DNA from: Caballeronia pedi
Lineage (GTDB): Bacteria > Pseudomonadota > Gammaproteobacteria > Burkholderiales > Burkholderiaceae
Reading direction: 5' to 3'
Assembly: GCF_001544915.2 (NCBI RefSeq)
Contig: NZ_FCOE02000023.1
Span: forward strand, 61,451 to 125,450
DNA length: 64,000 nucleotides
Shown here: positions 54,231-63,863 of the stretch, piece by piece
Numbering within the stretch: the first letter of the stretch is position 1
Layout of the letters: the number at the start of each line of letters is the position of its first letter
Translations under genes and position numbers: made by a program
The notes under the pieces: generated by a model
The model's input: the letters and a program-made list of their open reading frames with translations, nothing else
The model's database searches: none
Told to the model about the DNA's origin: nothing

Positions 54231-55681
54231 TACTCGTGCCCCTTCCATGCAAGATCGCCTTCATGCGACAGGAATCCCGTCGCCGATTCGCTCTCTTCTT
54301 CGTGACGATGATGATGCTTCGCCGCGAAGAAGTAAGCCACCGACGCCACCGCGAGGCTCGCGAGACTCGCCATCATTTGAGGACGCAGTTCGTGGTCCGC
54401 GCCCATTGCCGCGAGCACGCCGATGATCGCGAAGACCACCGCATACGACAGCCACGGAAACAGCCACATCTTCAGCGTGAGACGCTCGGGCGCCTGCTTC
54501 TCGATGCGCCGGCGGATGCGGATCTGTGCGAGCGCGATCGCGAGATAGACGAACAGCATCACCGCGCCCGATGCGTTCACGAGGAACAGAAACACGCCCT
54601 GCGGCGACACGATCGCCGCGATGATCGCCACATAGCCGACCACGCTCGACAACACCACGGCAAGACGCGGCACCTTGTGCGGCGTGAGCCTGAGCAGCGA
54701 CTTGGGCGCATCGCCGCGTTCGGCGAGACGGAACAGGATGCGCGACGACACATACAGACCCGAGTTCAGCGCGGACAGCACGGCGACGAGCACGATCGCG
54801 TTCATGATGTCGGCGGCGTAGGGAATGCGCATCGTCTCCAGCGCGGCGACGAACGGCGAATGGCCCGTCACGATGCTGCCCCACGGCACGATGCACGCGA
54901 TCAGGAACAGCGAGCCGACATAGAACGTGATGACGCGCAGGATCACCGAGCGCGTCATCGCGGCGACGCTCTTGGCGGGATCGTCGGATTCGGCGGCGGC
55001 GATGGTCGCGATTTCCGCGCCGCCGACCGCGAAGATCACCGTCGGCACGGCGGCAAACACGGACATCGCGCCGAACGGCAGAAAGCCGCGATCGCCGACG
55101 AGATGCGTGACTGCGCCACCCGTGTGCCCGAAACCGAGCAGATAGCCCGCGCCGATCGCGATGAACGCGATGATCGCCGCGACCTTGATCGACGCGAACC
55201 AGAACTCGAATTCGCCATACGACTTCACGGACAGAAGATTGATCGCGGTCATGACGGAGAGCAGCACGAGCCCGATGACCCACACCGGCGCCGGTATCCA
55301 GCGCTGCAAAATGGCCGCGCCCGCGACCGCTTCGACGGCGACCACGATCACCCAGAAATACCAGTAGAGCCAGCCGCTCGTGAAGCCGGCCCAGTTGCCG
55401 AGGCCGATGCGCGCGTATTCGGTGAACGAGCCGACGCCGGGCACCGCGAGCGCCATTTCGCCGAGCATGCGCATGACCATCAGCACGACGATGCCGGCGA
55501 CGAGATACGACACGCACGCCGCCGGGCCGACCGTGGCGAGCGTCGCACTGCTGCCGACGAACAGGCCCGCGCCGATGATGCCGCCGAGCGCGATCATCGT
55601 GACGTGGCGCTGGCGCAGCGCCGAGCCGAGTTTTGGCGGGCCGCCGGATGGAGTGGATTGAGCGGATTGAGGCAAGGACAT
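54230..55681 (-). CDS. APC superfamily amino acid permease (GabP-like)
   Basis: The 483-residue protein has twelve membrane segments and the AAT-family patterns: MIALGGIIGAGLFVGSSATL in helix 1, VLMVMRMLGEMALAVPGVGS and FAVGGAEIATIAAAESDDP in helix 6. It is of the GabP/AnsP/CycA type that imports amino acids with protons. It is the first gene of the minus-strand eut operon, divergent from a MocR regulator. In this setting it may import the amine or amino acid substrate. A His-rich tail (KHHHRHEEE) is odd but seems harmless. Confidence 0.93.
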   Translation of the reverse strand: MSLPQSAQSTPSGGPPKLGSALRQRHVTMIALGGIIGAGLFVGSSATLATVGPAACVSYLVAGIVVLMVMRMLGEMALAVPGVGSFTEYARIGLGNWAGFTSGWLYWYFWVIVVAVEAVAGAAILQRWIPAPVWVIGLVLLSVMTAINLLSVKSYGEFEFWFASIKVAAIIAFIAIGAGYLLGFGHTGGAVTHLVGDRGFLPFGAMSVFAAVPTVIFAVGGAEIATIAAAESDDPAKSVAAMTRSVILRVITFYVGSLFLIACIVPWGSIVTGHSPFVAALETMRIPYAADIMNAIVLVAVLSALNSGLYVSSRILFRLAERGDAPKSLLRLTPHKVPRLAVVLSSVVGYVAIIAAIVSPQGVFLFLVNASGAVMLFVYLAIALAQIRIRRRIEKQAPERLTLKMWLFPWLSYAVVFAIIGVLAAMGADHELRPQMMASLASLAVASVAYFFAAKHHHRHEEESESATGFLSHEGDLAWKGHE

Positions 55682-55772
55682 AGGGAATCTCCTGCGGACA
55701 AAGATCAGATGGATGGCACACGCGGCTCAGGCAAAAGCGCATCGCACACCAGACAAACTCTGATATTAGAAT

Positions 55773-55866
55773 CACACAAGATTTTTTTGTGTGCAATTAA
55801 AAACACGATTGTGTGGTGCCGGGATTTTCCCTAACTCCGGGCTGGATCGGCTCTTGCAGAGCCGAT
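55773..55866. promoter_or_regulatory. Inverted repeats between the permease and MocR genes
   Basis: CACACAA-7 nt-TTGTGTG lies at 55773-55793. ATCGGCTC-5 nt-GAGCCGAT lies at 55846-55866, and a half copy ATCGGCT recurs at 55922-55928. The 299-bp region between the divergent starts is where a MocR protein would act, as these bind paired repeats. Which repeat it binds is not known. Confidence 0.5.
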
Positions 55867-55980
55867 GTCACGGACTTTCGGGGCTTACATGGCCATTGCA
55901 TCGGCCTCACTCTGGGTTAGAATCGGCTGACTTCCGCACAAATCGCGGACAAAGCATCGTTTGTATGGAGACAGAGATTC

Positions 55981-57393
55981 ATGGCTTCCGACAAGGATCA
56001 GACGCTGACCGCGAACGGCGAAGCCGAAGGCACGACGAAGCGATCCACCTATATCGAGGTATCCAGCTCGATCGAGCAGGAAATCCGCAGCGGCATCTAT
56101 CCGCCCGGCAGCCGCCTTCCGCCGCAGCGGCAACTGGCGAGCGAACTGGGCATCAATGTCTCGACGGTGTCGCGCGCGTACAAGGAGTTGCAGTTGCGCG
56201 GCCTCGTGATCGGCAGCAAGCGGCGCGGCTCGCTCGTCACCGGCGGCGCGATGCCGAGCGTCGAGAAGACGCCGCCCGCGAGCGCGGGAAGCGCAGTCAT
56301 CGATCTGACCGTCAACCGGCCCGCGACCGGCGAATTTCTCGCGTGCCTCGCGCGCACCATGGGCGAGCTGCCGCGCGATCCGCGCTTCGCGCAGTTGCAG
56401 GAATATCAGCCGCCGCAGGGGCCTTCATGGGCGCGCGCGGCCGGGGCGCGCTGGATGAGCGCGCCGGGCTTCGCGCCGACCGCCGATCAGGTCGTCGTCA
56501 CGAGCGGCGCGCAGCATGGGCTGTACGCGGTGCTCAACAGCCTGATCGGCACGGATGGCGTGATCCTCGCGGATCAACTGACGTATTACGGGCTGAAGGC
56601 GCTCGCGCCGGTGTTCCAGTTCGAGATCGTCGGCATTCCGAGCGACCGCGACGGCCTGCTCGTCGACGAGGTCGAACGCGTATGCAAGCGCGTGCCGGTC
56701 AAGGCCATCTTCACCGTGCCGAACCTGCAGAATCCCACCGTCACGACAATGAGCCTCGAGCGGCGCATGGCGCTCGTCGATGTCGCGCGCCGGCACGGCG
56801 TCGCCATCATCGAGGACGACGTGTACGGCCCGCTCGTCGCGCAACGCCTGCCGACGATCGCGAGCCTGTGCCCGGAGCTGACGTTTCACATCTCGGCGAC
56901 CTCGAAAATACTCGCGCCCGGCCTGCGGCTCGGCTATCTGCTGAGTCCGCAGGACAACGCCGCGCTGTGCGCGGAAGCCGTGCGCACGACGGCGTGGATG
57001 CCCGCGCCGCTGTCGATGCTGATCGCGGCCGTCTGGATGGAGGACGGCACCGCGCAGCACATCATGGATGCGCAACTCGCCGAGATTCGCGCGCGCCACG
57101 ATCTCGCGCGCGAGTTGCTGCCGCAGGAGTGGCTGCAATCCGATCCGGCCTGCATGTTCGTGTGGCTGAAGCTGCCGCTGCCCTGGCGCGCCGATGACTT
57201 CGCCGCCAATGCGAAAGCGCGCGGCGTGGTGGTGATGCCGTCGTCGGCGTTTGCCGTGGACAGGTCCGAGATCGAGCATGGCGTGCGCATCAATCTGGCG
57301 TGCGCGGAAAGCCGGGAACAGCTCGTCAGCGGCTTGCGGACCCTGGCGAGCACGCTGCGCGACCGGCCGCGCGCCTTGTTCGGGCATCTCTGA
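55981..57393 (+). CDS. MocR family transcriptional regulator (GntR HTH fused to aminotransferase fold)
   Basis: The 470-residue protein has a GntR winged helix at about 20-90 (PPQRQLASELGINVSTVSRA) and a type I aminotransferase-like domain. The PLP-binding Lys is in SATSKILAPGLRLGYL, with Asp in EDDVYGPL. MocR proteins use PLP and an amino compound as effector and control amino acid, GABA, taurine or vitamin B6 genes. It is divergent from the permease-DadA-eutBC operon and so probably regulates it in response to an amine. Inverted repeats lie between the two. Confidence 0.93.
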   Translation: MASDKDQTLTANGEAEGTTKRSTYIEVSSSIEQEIRSGIYPPGSRLPPQRQLASELGINVSTVSRAYKELQLRGLVIGSKRRGSLVTGGAMPSVEKTPPASAGSAVIDLTVNRPATGEFLACLARTMGELPRDPRFAQLQEYQPPQGPSWARAAGARWMSAPGFAPTADQVVVTSGAQHGLYAVLNSLIGTDGVILADQLTYYGLKALAPVFQFEIVGIPSDRDGLLVDEVERVCKRVPVKAIFTVPNLQNPTVTTMSLERRMALVDVARRHGVAIIEDDVYGPLVAQRLPTIASLCPELTFHISATSKILAPGLRLGYLLSPQDNAALCAEAVRTTAWMPAPLSMLIAAVWMEDGTAQHIMDAQLAEIRARHDLARELLPQEWLQSDPACMFVWLKLPLPWRADDFAANAKARGVVVMPSSAFAVDRSEIEHGVRINLACAESREQLVSGLRTLASTLRDRPRALFGHL

Positions 57394-57857
57394 CACACGC
57401 GACGACGCAGGAAACATCGACAGTTCTCTTCGGCATTTCACAAATCGGCATGACGAATCCGCACCTTGCTAAGCGATCCATAGCTTCGCGCCTGCGCTAG
57501 CGATTCGTCGGGCCGCCCACCTATTCAGTAATTGCTACGCATGGCGATCCACTGCGTTCAGTCGAAATGGCATTAAACGCTATGGCGTTTTCAGCCGTAT
57601 TCAGCTATTAGTAGATTCGTCACGCACGTCACGCCATAGGGGTGGCGAACCATGAGCATCTCTGGCTATAACTCGACCGTCAAAACCGGAGGCAGCTACG
57701 ACACATCACAAACATCAGGCTCGCGCTCGCTGACGTCGCCAACGAATCCCGTCCCGCGCGATTTCATCTGAAACGCATGCCGCGAGCATGTCGTGGCGAG
57801 ACGCCCCGCCGGCGCGCTCGCTCATCTACGATCGGCCATCCCAAGAGGGAGGCGCCT
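57394..57857. other. Intergenic region before the RND efflux operon
   Basis: This gap of about 460 bp holds a short hairpin AAACGC-TATG-GCGTTT (57575-57590) followed by a short T stretch, possibly a weak terminator, and a 39-codon frame at 57652 listed separately. No regulator gene for the pump is present here. The final 30 bp contains the ribosome binding site GGGAGG for the adaptor gene. Confidence 0.45.
57652..57771 (+). CDS. Possible 39-residue small protein
   Basis: This short frame starts MSISGYNSTVKTGG and ends PTNPVPRDFI. A purine-rich GGGGTGGCGAA precedes the ATG. The product is Ser/Thr/Gly-rich, has no membrane segment and matches nothing I know. It is 86 bp upstream of the efflux adaptor gene. 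It could be a leader peptide or chance. Confidence 0.25.
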   Translation: MSISGYNSTVKTGGSYDTSQTSGSRSLTSPTNPVPRDFI

Positions 57858-59111
57858 ATGGCGTTCGTGTCGGAACAGATACTGCACTGCTGCTCGTTCG
57901 TTCAATCTTCACGCCCGCTGCGCGCAGTCGCGCTCGCCGCATTCGCGTCGCTCGCGCTCGTGGCGTGCAAGAAGCCGCCGCCCGAAGCCGCGAAGCCCGC
58001 CGTCGATGTCACCGTCGTGACCGTCACCGCGCAATCGACGCCCGTGGAATTCGATTTCACCGCGCAGACGCAGAGTTCGCGCGAGGTGGAAATCCGCGCG
58101 CGCGTCGACGGCTTTCTGGAAAAGCGCATGTATACGGAAGGCGCGGTCGTGTCGGTCGGCCAGGTGATGTTCATCATGGACAAGCGCCCCTTCGAAGCCG
58201 CGCTGCAGACCGCCAAGGGCTCGCTCGCGCAGCAGCAGGCGCGGCTGCTCGTCACGCAGCAGAATCTCGGCCGCGTGAAGCCGCTCGCCGCGATGAACGC
58301 GTTGAGCAAGAAGGATCTGGACGACGCCGTCGGCAACGAGAAGAGCGCCGAGGCCGCCGTGATCGCCGCGAAGGGCGAGGTGCAGACCGCTGAACTCAAC
58401 CTGAGCTACACGACGATCCGCTCGCCCCTCAAGGGCCTTTCCAGCTTCGCGCGCGTGCAGGAAGGCAGTTACGTGACGCCGACGCAATCGGGCCTGCTCA
58501 CCTACGTCTATCAGCTCGACCCGATGTGGGTGAACTTCAGCATCTCGGAGAACGAGTTGCTGAACTATCGCGAGCAGATCAAGAAAGGCCTGTTGCACTT
58601 CCCGCCCGACAACCAGTTCGACGTGACCGTCATCCAGGCCGACGGCTCGGTGTATCCGCAGACCGGCCGCATCGACTTCACGAATCCGGCGTTCAGCACG
58701 GAGACGGGCACGTTCCTCGTGCGCGCGGTGTTCGCGAATCCGAAGGGCACGCTGCGCCCCGGCCAGTTCGTGAAGGCGCGCGTGACGGGCGCGGTGCGGC
58801 CCAATGCGATCCTCGTGCCGCAACGCGCCGTGCTGCAAGGCGCCAAGAGCCATTTCGTCTGGGTGATCGACGATCAGTCGAAGCCGCATCAGCGCGTCGT
58901 CGAAGTCGGCGAGTGGCACGGCGACGACTGGTTCATCACGAGCGGCCTGAAGGCAGGCGAGCGCGTCGTCGTCGATGGCGCGATCCGGGTCAGCGCGGAT
59001 TCGCAGCTTCGCGTGGTCGCCGCACCCGCAGCGGGCGACGCGCCGGCCTCCGGCGCACAGGAGGCGTCGCTCGGCCAGACGAAGAACGCAAGCGGCGGAA
59101 CCGAAAAGTGA
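57858..59111 (+). CDS. RND efflux periplasmic adaptor lipoprotein (MFP)
   Basis: The start at 57858 has GGGAGG upstream and gives 417 residues; the longer frame to 57777 is rejected. The signal peptide ends in a lipobox (LALVACKK), so the protein is anchored to the inner membrane facing the periplasm. The barrel-sandwich and hairpin domains read VEIRARVDGFLEKRMYTEGA, VGQVMFIMDKRPFEAAL and LNLSYTTIRSPLKGLSS, typical of AcrA/MexA-like adaptors. It links the pump at 59156 with the outer-membrane channel at 62400. All three genes are co-directional and close. Confidence 0.94.
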   Translation: MAFVSEQILHCCSFVQSSRPLRAVALAAFASLALVACKKPPPEAAKPAVDVTVVTVTAQSTPVEFDFTAQTQSSREVEIRARVDGFLEKRMYTEGAVVSVGQVMFIMDKRPFEAALQTAKGSLAQQQARLLVTQQNLGRVKPLAAMNALSKKDLDDAVGNEKSAEAAVIAAKGEVQTAELNLSYTTIRSPLKGLSSFARVQEGSYVTPTQSGLLTYVYQLDPMWVNFSISENELLNYREQIKKGLLHFPPDNQFDVTVIQADGSVYPQTGRIDFTNPAFSTETGTFLVRAVFANPKGTLRPGQFVKARVTGAVRPNAILVPQRAVLQGAKSHFVWVIDDQSKPHQRVVEVGEWHGDDWFITSGLKAGERVVVDGAIRVSADSQLRVVAAPAAGDAPASGAQEASLGQTKNASGGTEK

Positions 59112-59155
59112 TGTGAACTGACGACGATCGAAAACACGTCGCGCGGAAGGGGCCA

Positions 59156-62100
59156 ATGAATATTTCACATTTCTGCATTGACCGTCCGATTTTCGCGTCG
59201 GTCATATCGATCGTGATCACGCTGGGCGGCGCGCTGTGCATGTTCGCGCTGCCCACCGCGCAGTATCCCGACATCACGCCGCCGCAAATCACGATCTCCG
59301 CGACCTATCCGGGGGCGAGCGCCGATGTCGTCGCGAACAACGTCGCCGCGCCGATCGAGCAGCAGGTCAACGGCGCGGACAACATGATCTACATGAGCTC
59401 GTCGAGTTCGTCGACGGGCAATCTGACGATCAACGCGTACTTCCAGATCGGCACGAATCCGGAGCTCGCGCAGGTCGACGTGCAGAACCGCGTGAATCTC
59501 GCGCTGCCGCAACTGCCGCAGTCGGTGACGAATCAGGGCGTGCAGGTGCAGAAGAAGTCGCAGGCGTTCATGATGGTGATCGCCATCTATTCGCCCGACG
59601 AACGCTATGACGCCACGTATATCGCGAACTATGCGAACGTGTATGTCCTCGACGCGCTCAAGCGCATTCCCGGCGCGAACCAGTCGGCCATCTTCGGCAC
59701 GCCCGATTACGCGATGCGCATCTGGCTCAAGCCCGACCGCATGGCGCAGCTCGGCATCACGGCCTCCGACGTGCAGCGCGCGGTCGCCAACCAGAACCAG
59801 CAGTTCGCCGTCGGGCGTCTCGGACAATCGCCGACGGGCGCAGCCGTCGAACAGTCCTTCGCGGTGACGACGACCGGCCGGCTCACCGAGCCTTCCGAAT
59901 TCGACAACATCATCATTCGCGCGCAATCGGGCGGCGCCGCGATCGTGCGCCTGAAGGACGTGGGCCGCGCCGAACTCGGGCAGAAAGACTATTCGATCCG
60001 CAGCCGCTTCCAGGGCAAATCCGCGACGGTGCTCGCCGTCTATCAGCAGCCCGGCGCCAACGCGCTCGATGTGTCGAAGCAGGTGCGCGCGTCGCTCGCC
60101 GAGATGAAGAAGACCTTCCCGCAGGGCATCGACTACGAAATCGCGATGGACACGACGGAGTTCACGCGCGCGTCCATCTCCGATGTGGTGCATACGTTCT
60201 TCGAAGCGGTCGTGCTGGTCGTGATCGTCGTGTTCGTGTTCCTGCAGAGCCTGCGCGCCACGCTGATTCCGGTGATCGCGGTGCCGGTGTCGATCGTCGG
60301 CACGTTCATGGGCATGGAGGCGCTCGGCTTCTCCATCAACATGCTGACGCTGTTCGGCATGGTGCTCGCGATCGGGATTGTCGTGGACGATGCGATCGTC
60401 GTGATCGAGAACGTCGAGCGCAACATGACCGTATTCAAGCTCGATCCGAAGACCGCCGCCAAGAAGGCGATGGACGAAGTGGCCGGGCCGGTCGTCGCCA
60501 TCGTGCTCGTGCTGTGCGCGGTGTTCGTGCCGGTGGCGTTCCTCTCCGGCATCACGGGGCAGATGTACAAGCAGTTCGCCATTACGATCGCGATATCGGT
60601 GGTGATCTCGGGCCTCGTCGCGCTGACCCTGTCGCCCGCGCTCGCCGCGTTGCTGCTGAAACCGGGGCATCACGAGAAAAAGGGCTTTTTCCGCTGGTTC
60701 GACAACCAGTTCCTGCGCATGACGCACGGCTACACGAGCGTGGTGCGGCTCATCATCAAGCGCTTCCTGATCGCGCTGCTGCTGTTCGTCGGCATGATCG
60801 CGCTCGCTGTCGTCATGATGCGCGACATACCGACCGCGTTCCTGCCGCCCGAGGATCAGGGCTATCTGCTCGGCGCGGTGATCATGCCGGATGCCGCGTC
60901 GCTCGATCGCACCGGCGCGGTGTCCGAGCGGGTCACCGAATACTTCATGAAGCAGCCGGCGGTCGGCAGCATCACGACGATCGACGGCTTCAGCATTCTC
61001 GACAGCCAGAACAAGAATAATTCGTCTACCTTCTTCGTCGGCTTCAAGAGTTTCGAGGACCGTTACACGTCGGCCAATATCAGAACGCAGAACGCGCGCG
61101 CCGTGCTCGTCGACGCGTACAAGCATCTGTCGCAGATCAAGGAAGGCATCGTCGTGCCGCTGAATCCACCGTCGATTCCGGGCCTCGGCACGACGGGCGG
61201 CACCGAGATGTGGATTCAGAGCAAGGGCGACGCGACCATCGGCCAGTTCGCGGCCATCGTGGACGATTTCGTCGCCAAGGCCAAGGCGCGCCCCGAGCTG
61301 ACGGGCGTTACCTCGACCTTCAACGCATCTTCGCAACAGATGCTCGCCAATGTCGATCGCGACAAGGCCGAAACGCTCGGCGTGCCTGTAGAGGACGTGT
61401 ATAGCGCGATGCAGACGATGTTCGGCTCGCTCTATGTGTCGCAGTTCAACCGTTCGAGCCGGCTCTGGCAGGTGATTCTGCAGGCGGAGCCGCAGTACCG
61501 GCTGAAGCCCGACGATCTCACGCAGATTTTCGTCAAGAGCAAGACCGGCGAGATGGTCCCGCTCAAGGCCATGGTCACGACGCGTTATGTGACCGGCCCC
61601 GATCTCATCACGCGCTTCAACAACTTCCCGGCGGTGAAGATCACGGCGAACGCCGCGCCCGGATACGCGTCCGGACAGGTCATCGAGGCGCTGGAAGATA
61701 TCGCGAAGGGGTTGCCATCGGACTACGGCATCGGGTGGAGCGGCGAGGCTTATGAGGCGAAGCAGTCGGGCAGTTCGTCGGCGCTCGTCTTCATATTCGG
61801 CCTGATCATGGTGTTCCTGATCCTCGCCGCGCAGTACGAGAAGTGGAGCCTGCCGTTCGGCGTGCTGATGGCGGTGCCGTTCGCGATCTTCGGCGCGCTG
61901 CTCGCCATTCTGCTGCGCGGCCTCAACAACGACGTGTACTTCCAGATCGGCCTGACGATGCTGGTCGCGCTCGCCGCCAAGAACGCGATTCTCATCTTCG
62001 AGTTCGCCGTGCTGAACCGCGAGGCGGGCAAGTCCGTCTACGAAGCCGCGATGACCGCCGCCGAAGAACGCCTGCGCCCGATCGTGATGACTTCGCTCGC

Positions 62101-62398
62101 GTTCATTCTCGGTTGCGTGCCGCTCGCCATCGCGACGGGCGCGTCCGCCAACAGCCGCCATTCGATCGGCACCGGCGTGATCGGCGGGATGCTCGGCGCG
62201 ACGGTCATCGCGGTGTTCTTCATTCCGATGTTCTTCTGGGGACTGGAAACGATGTCCTCGCGCTCCAAGAAAAAGAAAGGCGACGAAGCGCCCACCGCCA
62301 CGGATGCCACCGATGCCGCCGATGCGAAAGCGCCCGGCCCGAACGCGTCCGGCAGCGGCCCGAATGCCTCGCCGTCCGCTCCGGACAAGGGGGACTGA
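59156..62398 (+). CDS. RND (HAE-1) multidrug efflux transporter
   Basis: The 1080-residue inner-membrane pump has the HAE-1 layout: TM1 at the N-terminus, two large periplasmic loops and twelve helices. The TM4 proton-relay region reads GMVLAIGIVVDDAIVVIENV with the paired Asp residues. FISP-type motifs, GITGQMYKQFAITIAISVV and LAAKNAILIFEFAV are present. It exports hydrophobic drugs, dyes, detergents or solvents using the proton gradient. The C-terminal tail after about residue 1035 is a low-complexity Ala/Asp/Pro/Gly stretch. The adaptor gene ends 44 bp upstream and the channel gene follows after 1 bp. Confidence 0.96.
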   Translation: MNISHFCIDRPIFASVISIVITLGGALCMFALPTAQYPDITPPQITISATYPGASADVVANNVAAPIEQQVNGADNMIYMSSSSSSTGNLTINAYFQIGTNPELAQVDVQNRVNLALPQLPQSVTNQGVQVQKKSQAFMMVIAIYSPDERYDATYIANYANVYVLDALKRIPGANQSAIFGTPDYAMRIWLKPDRMAQLGITASDVQRAVANQNQQFAVGRLGQSPTGAAVEQSFAVTTTGRLTEPSEFDNIIIRAQSGGAAIVRLKDVGRAELGQKDYSIRSRFQGKSATVLAVYQQPGANALDVSKQVRASLAEMKKTFPQGIDYEIAMDTTEFTRASISDVVHTFFEAVVLVVIVVFVFLQSLRATLIPVIAVPVSIVGTFMGMEALGFSINMLTLFGMVLAIGIVVDDAIVVIENVERNMTVFKLDPKTAAKKAMDEVAGPVVAIVLVLCAVFVPVAFLSGITGQMYKQFAITIAISVVISGLVALTLSPALAALLLKPGHHEKKGFFRWFDNQFLRMTHGYTSVVRLIIKRFLIALLLFVGMIALAVVMMRDIPTAFLPPEDQGYLLGAVIMPDAASLDRTGAVSERVTEYFMKQPAVGSITTIDGFSILDSQNKNNSSTFFVGFKSFEDRYTSANIRTQNARAVLVDAYKHLSQIKEGIVVPLNPPSIPGLGTTGGTEMWIQSKGDATIGQFAAIVDDFVAKAKARPELTGVTSTFNASSQQMLANVDRDKAETLGVPVEDVYSAMQTMFGSLYVSQFNRSSRLWQVILQAEPQYRLKPDDLTQIFVKSKTGEMVPLKAMVTTRYVTGPDLITRFNNFPAVKITANAAPGYASGQVIEALEDIAKGLPSDYGIGWSGEAYEAKQSGSSSALVFIFGLIMVFLILAAQYEKWSLPFGVLMAVPFAIFGALLAILLRGLNNDVYFQIGLTMLVALAAKNAILIFEFAVLNREAGKSVYEAAMTAAEERLRPIVMTSLAFILGCVPLAIATGASANSRHSIGTGVIGGMLGATVIAVFFIPMFFWGLETMSSRSKKKKGDEAPTATDATDAADAKAPGPNASGSGPNASPSAPDKGD

Positions 62399-62399
62399 C

Positions 62400-63863
62400 A
62401 TGCGGCGCACTTACGCCAGCCTCGCCGCCGCGCTATCGCTCTCCGGCTGCCTGCTCGGTCCCAACTACTCGCGCCAGCCGGTCGAGACGCCCGCGACCTA
62501 CCGCTTCGCCGCGGCCGAAGTCGCCGATACCGCGAACACCGAATGGTGGAAGCAGTTCCAGGACCCGGTGCTCGACGAGCTGATCTCGACCGCGCTCGCG
62601 AACAACAAGGACGTGAAGATCGCGGCGGCGCGCGTCGAACAGTTCATGGGCCAGTTCGTCACGACGCGCTCCGCGCTGTTCCCGCAGATTTCGGCGGGCG
62701 CGAACGCCGCGCGGCAGCGCGCTTCGGCGGCGGGACCGCAGCCGCTCAACGGCTTCGGGCCGGTCTACAACAGCTTCGACGCGTCCGTGTCCGCCGCGTG
62801 GGAACTCGATCTGTTCGGGCGCAACCGGCGGCTCACCGAGGCCGCGCGCGCGAATCTGCTGTCGAGCGAGGAAGGCCGGCGCGCGACGATCCTGTCGCTG
62901 GTGGCGTCGGTGGCGACGTCGTATCTGAATCTGCGCAGCTTCGACAAGCAGCTCGAAATCGCCAAGGCGACGACCCAGAGCCGGGCCGAATCGGTGCATG
63001 TGTTCACGTTGCGCTTCGAAGGCGGCGAAGTCTCGCAGATGGAACTCGCGCAGAGCCAGTCCGAATACGAAGCCTCGCTCGCGACGATTCCGCAGCTCGA
63101 AACGCAGATCGCGCAGCAGGAAGACGCGCTCTCGGTTCTGCTCGGCGCGAATCCCGGGCCGATCATGCGCGGCCGCACGCTCGGCGAACTCGTGACGCCG
63201 GTGATTCCGTCGGGGCTGCCGTCGGACCTGCTGGAGCGGCGCCCCGATCTGCTGCAGGCGGAACAGGATCTGGTCGCGGCCAATGCGCTGATCGGCGCGG
63301 CGCGCGCGCTCTATTTCCCGCAGATTTCGCTGACCGGCCTGCTCGGCACCGCGAGCGGCCAGTTCTCGTCGCTCTTCACGGGACCGTCGCGCGTGTGGGC
63401 GTTCGCGGGCCAGGTCACGCAGCCGATCTTCACGGCCGGCAATATCTCCGGCCAGGTGCAATCGGCCGAGGCGCAACAGCAGGCGGCGCTGCTGACGTAT
63501 CAGAAGGCCATCCAGGTCGCGTTCCAGGAAGTCGACGATGCGCTCATCTCGTCGCAGAAGCTGCATGAGCAACTGGAAATACAGGGCCGCCAGGTCACCG
63601 CGCTCTCCACCTATTCGCGGCTCGCGCGGGCGCGCTACGAAGGCGGCTACACGAGCTATATCGAAGTGCTCGACGCCGAGCGCAGCCTCTTCAACGCCCA
63701 GCTTTCGCAGACGCAGACGGAGGCCGCCGCGCTCGCGTCGTTCGTGACGCTCTACAAGGTGATGGGCGGCGGCTGGGTCACGACCGCCGACAACATGACC
63801 ACGCAGCAGCAATCGGCGACGCCGCCCGCCGATGCGACCAAGCCCGGCCAGACCGTGCAATGA
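62400..63863 (+). CDS. RND efflux outer-membrane channel lipoprotein (NodT/OprM family)
   Basis: The start at 62400 gives 487 residues and a lipoprotein signal (LAAALSLSGCLLGPNYSRQP, Cys after SG). The TolC-fold repeats are clear: WWKQFQDPVLDELISTALAN, AAWELDLFGRNRRLTEAARA, RRPDLLQAEQDLVAANALIG and YEGGYTSYIEVLDAERSLF. It forms a trimeric outer-membrane tunnel for the pump encoded just upstream. Its stop overlaps the next gene as ATGA, so that pqiA-like gene is probably co-transcribed. Substrate choice lies with the pump. Confidence 0.95.
   Translation: MRRTYASLAAALSLSGCLLGPNYSRQPVETPATYRFAAAEVADTANTEWWKQFQDPVLDELISTALANNKDVKIAAARVEQFMGQFVTTRSALFPQISAGANAARQRASAAGPQPLNGFGPVYNSFDASVSAAWELDLFGRNRRLTEAARANLLSSEEGRRATILSLVASVATSYLNLRSFDKQLEIAKATTQSRAESVHVFTLRFEGGEVSQMELAQSQSEYEASLATIPQLETQIAQQEDALSVLLGANPGPIMRGRTLGELVTPVIPSGLPSDLLERRPDLLQAEQDLVAANALIGAARALYFPQISLTGLLGTASGQFSSLFTGPSRVWAFAGQVTQPIFTAGNISGQVQSAEAQQQAALLTYQKAIQVAFQEVDDALISSQKLHEQLEIQGRQVTALSTYSRLARARYEGGYTSYIEVLDAERSLFNAQLSQTQTEAAALASFVTLYKVMGGGWVTTADNMTTQQQSATPPADATKPGQTVQ

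Noticed and set aside
59165..62410. Open minus-strand frame of about 1080 codons opposite the RND pump gene
   Set aside because: It is the antisense shadow of a high-GC gene, very rich in Arg, His and Asp, with no family motif; the plus-strand RND gene explains the region.
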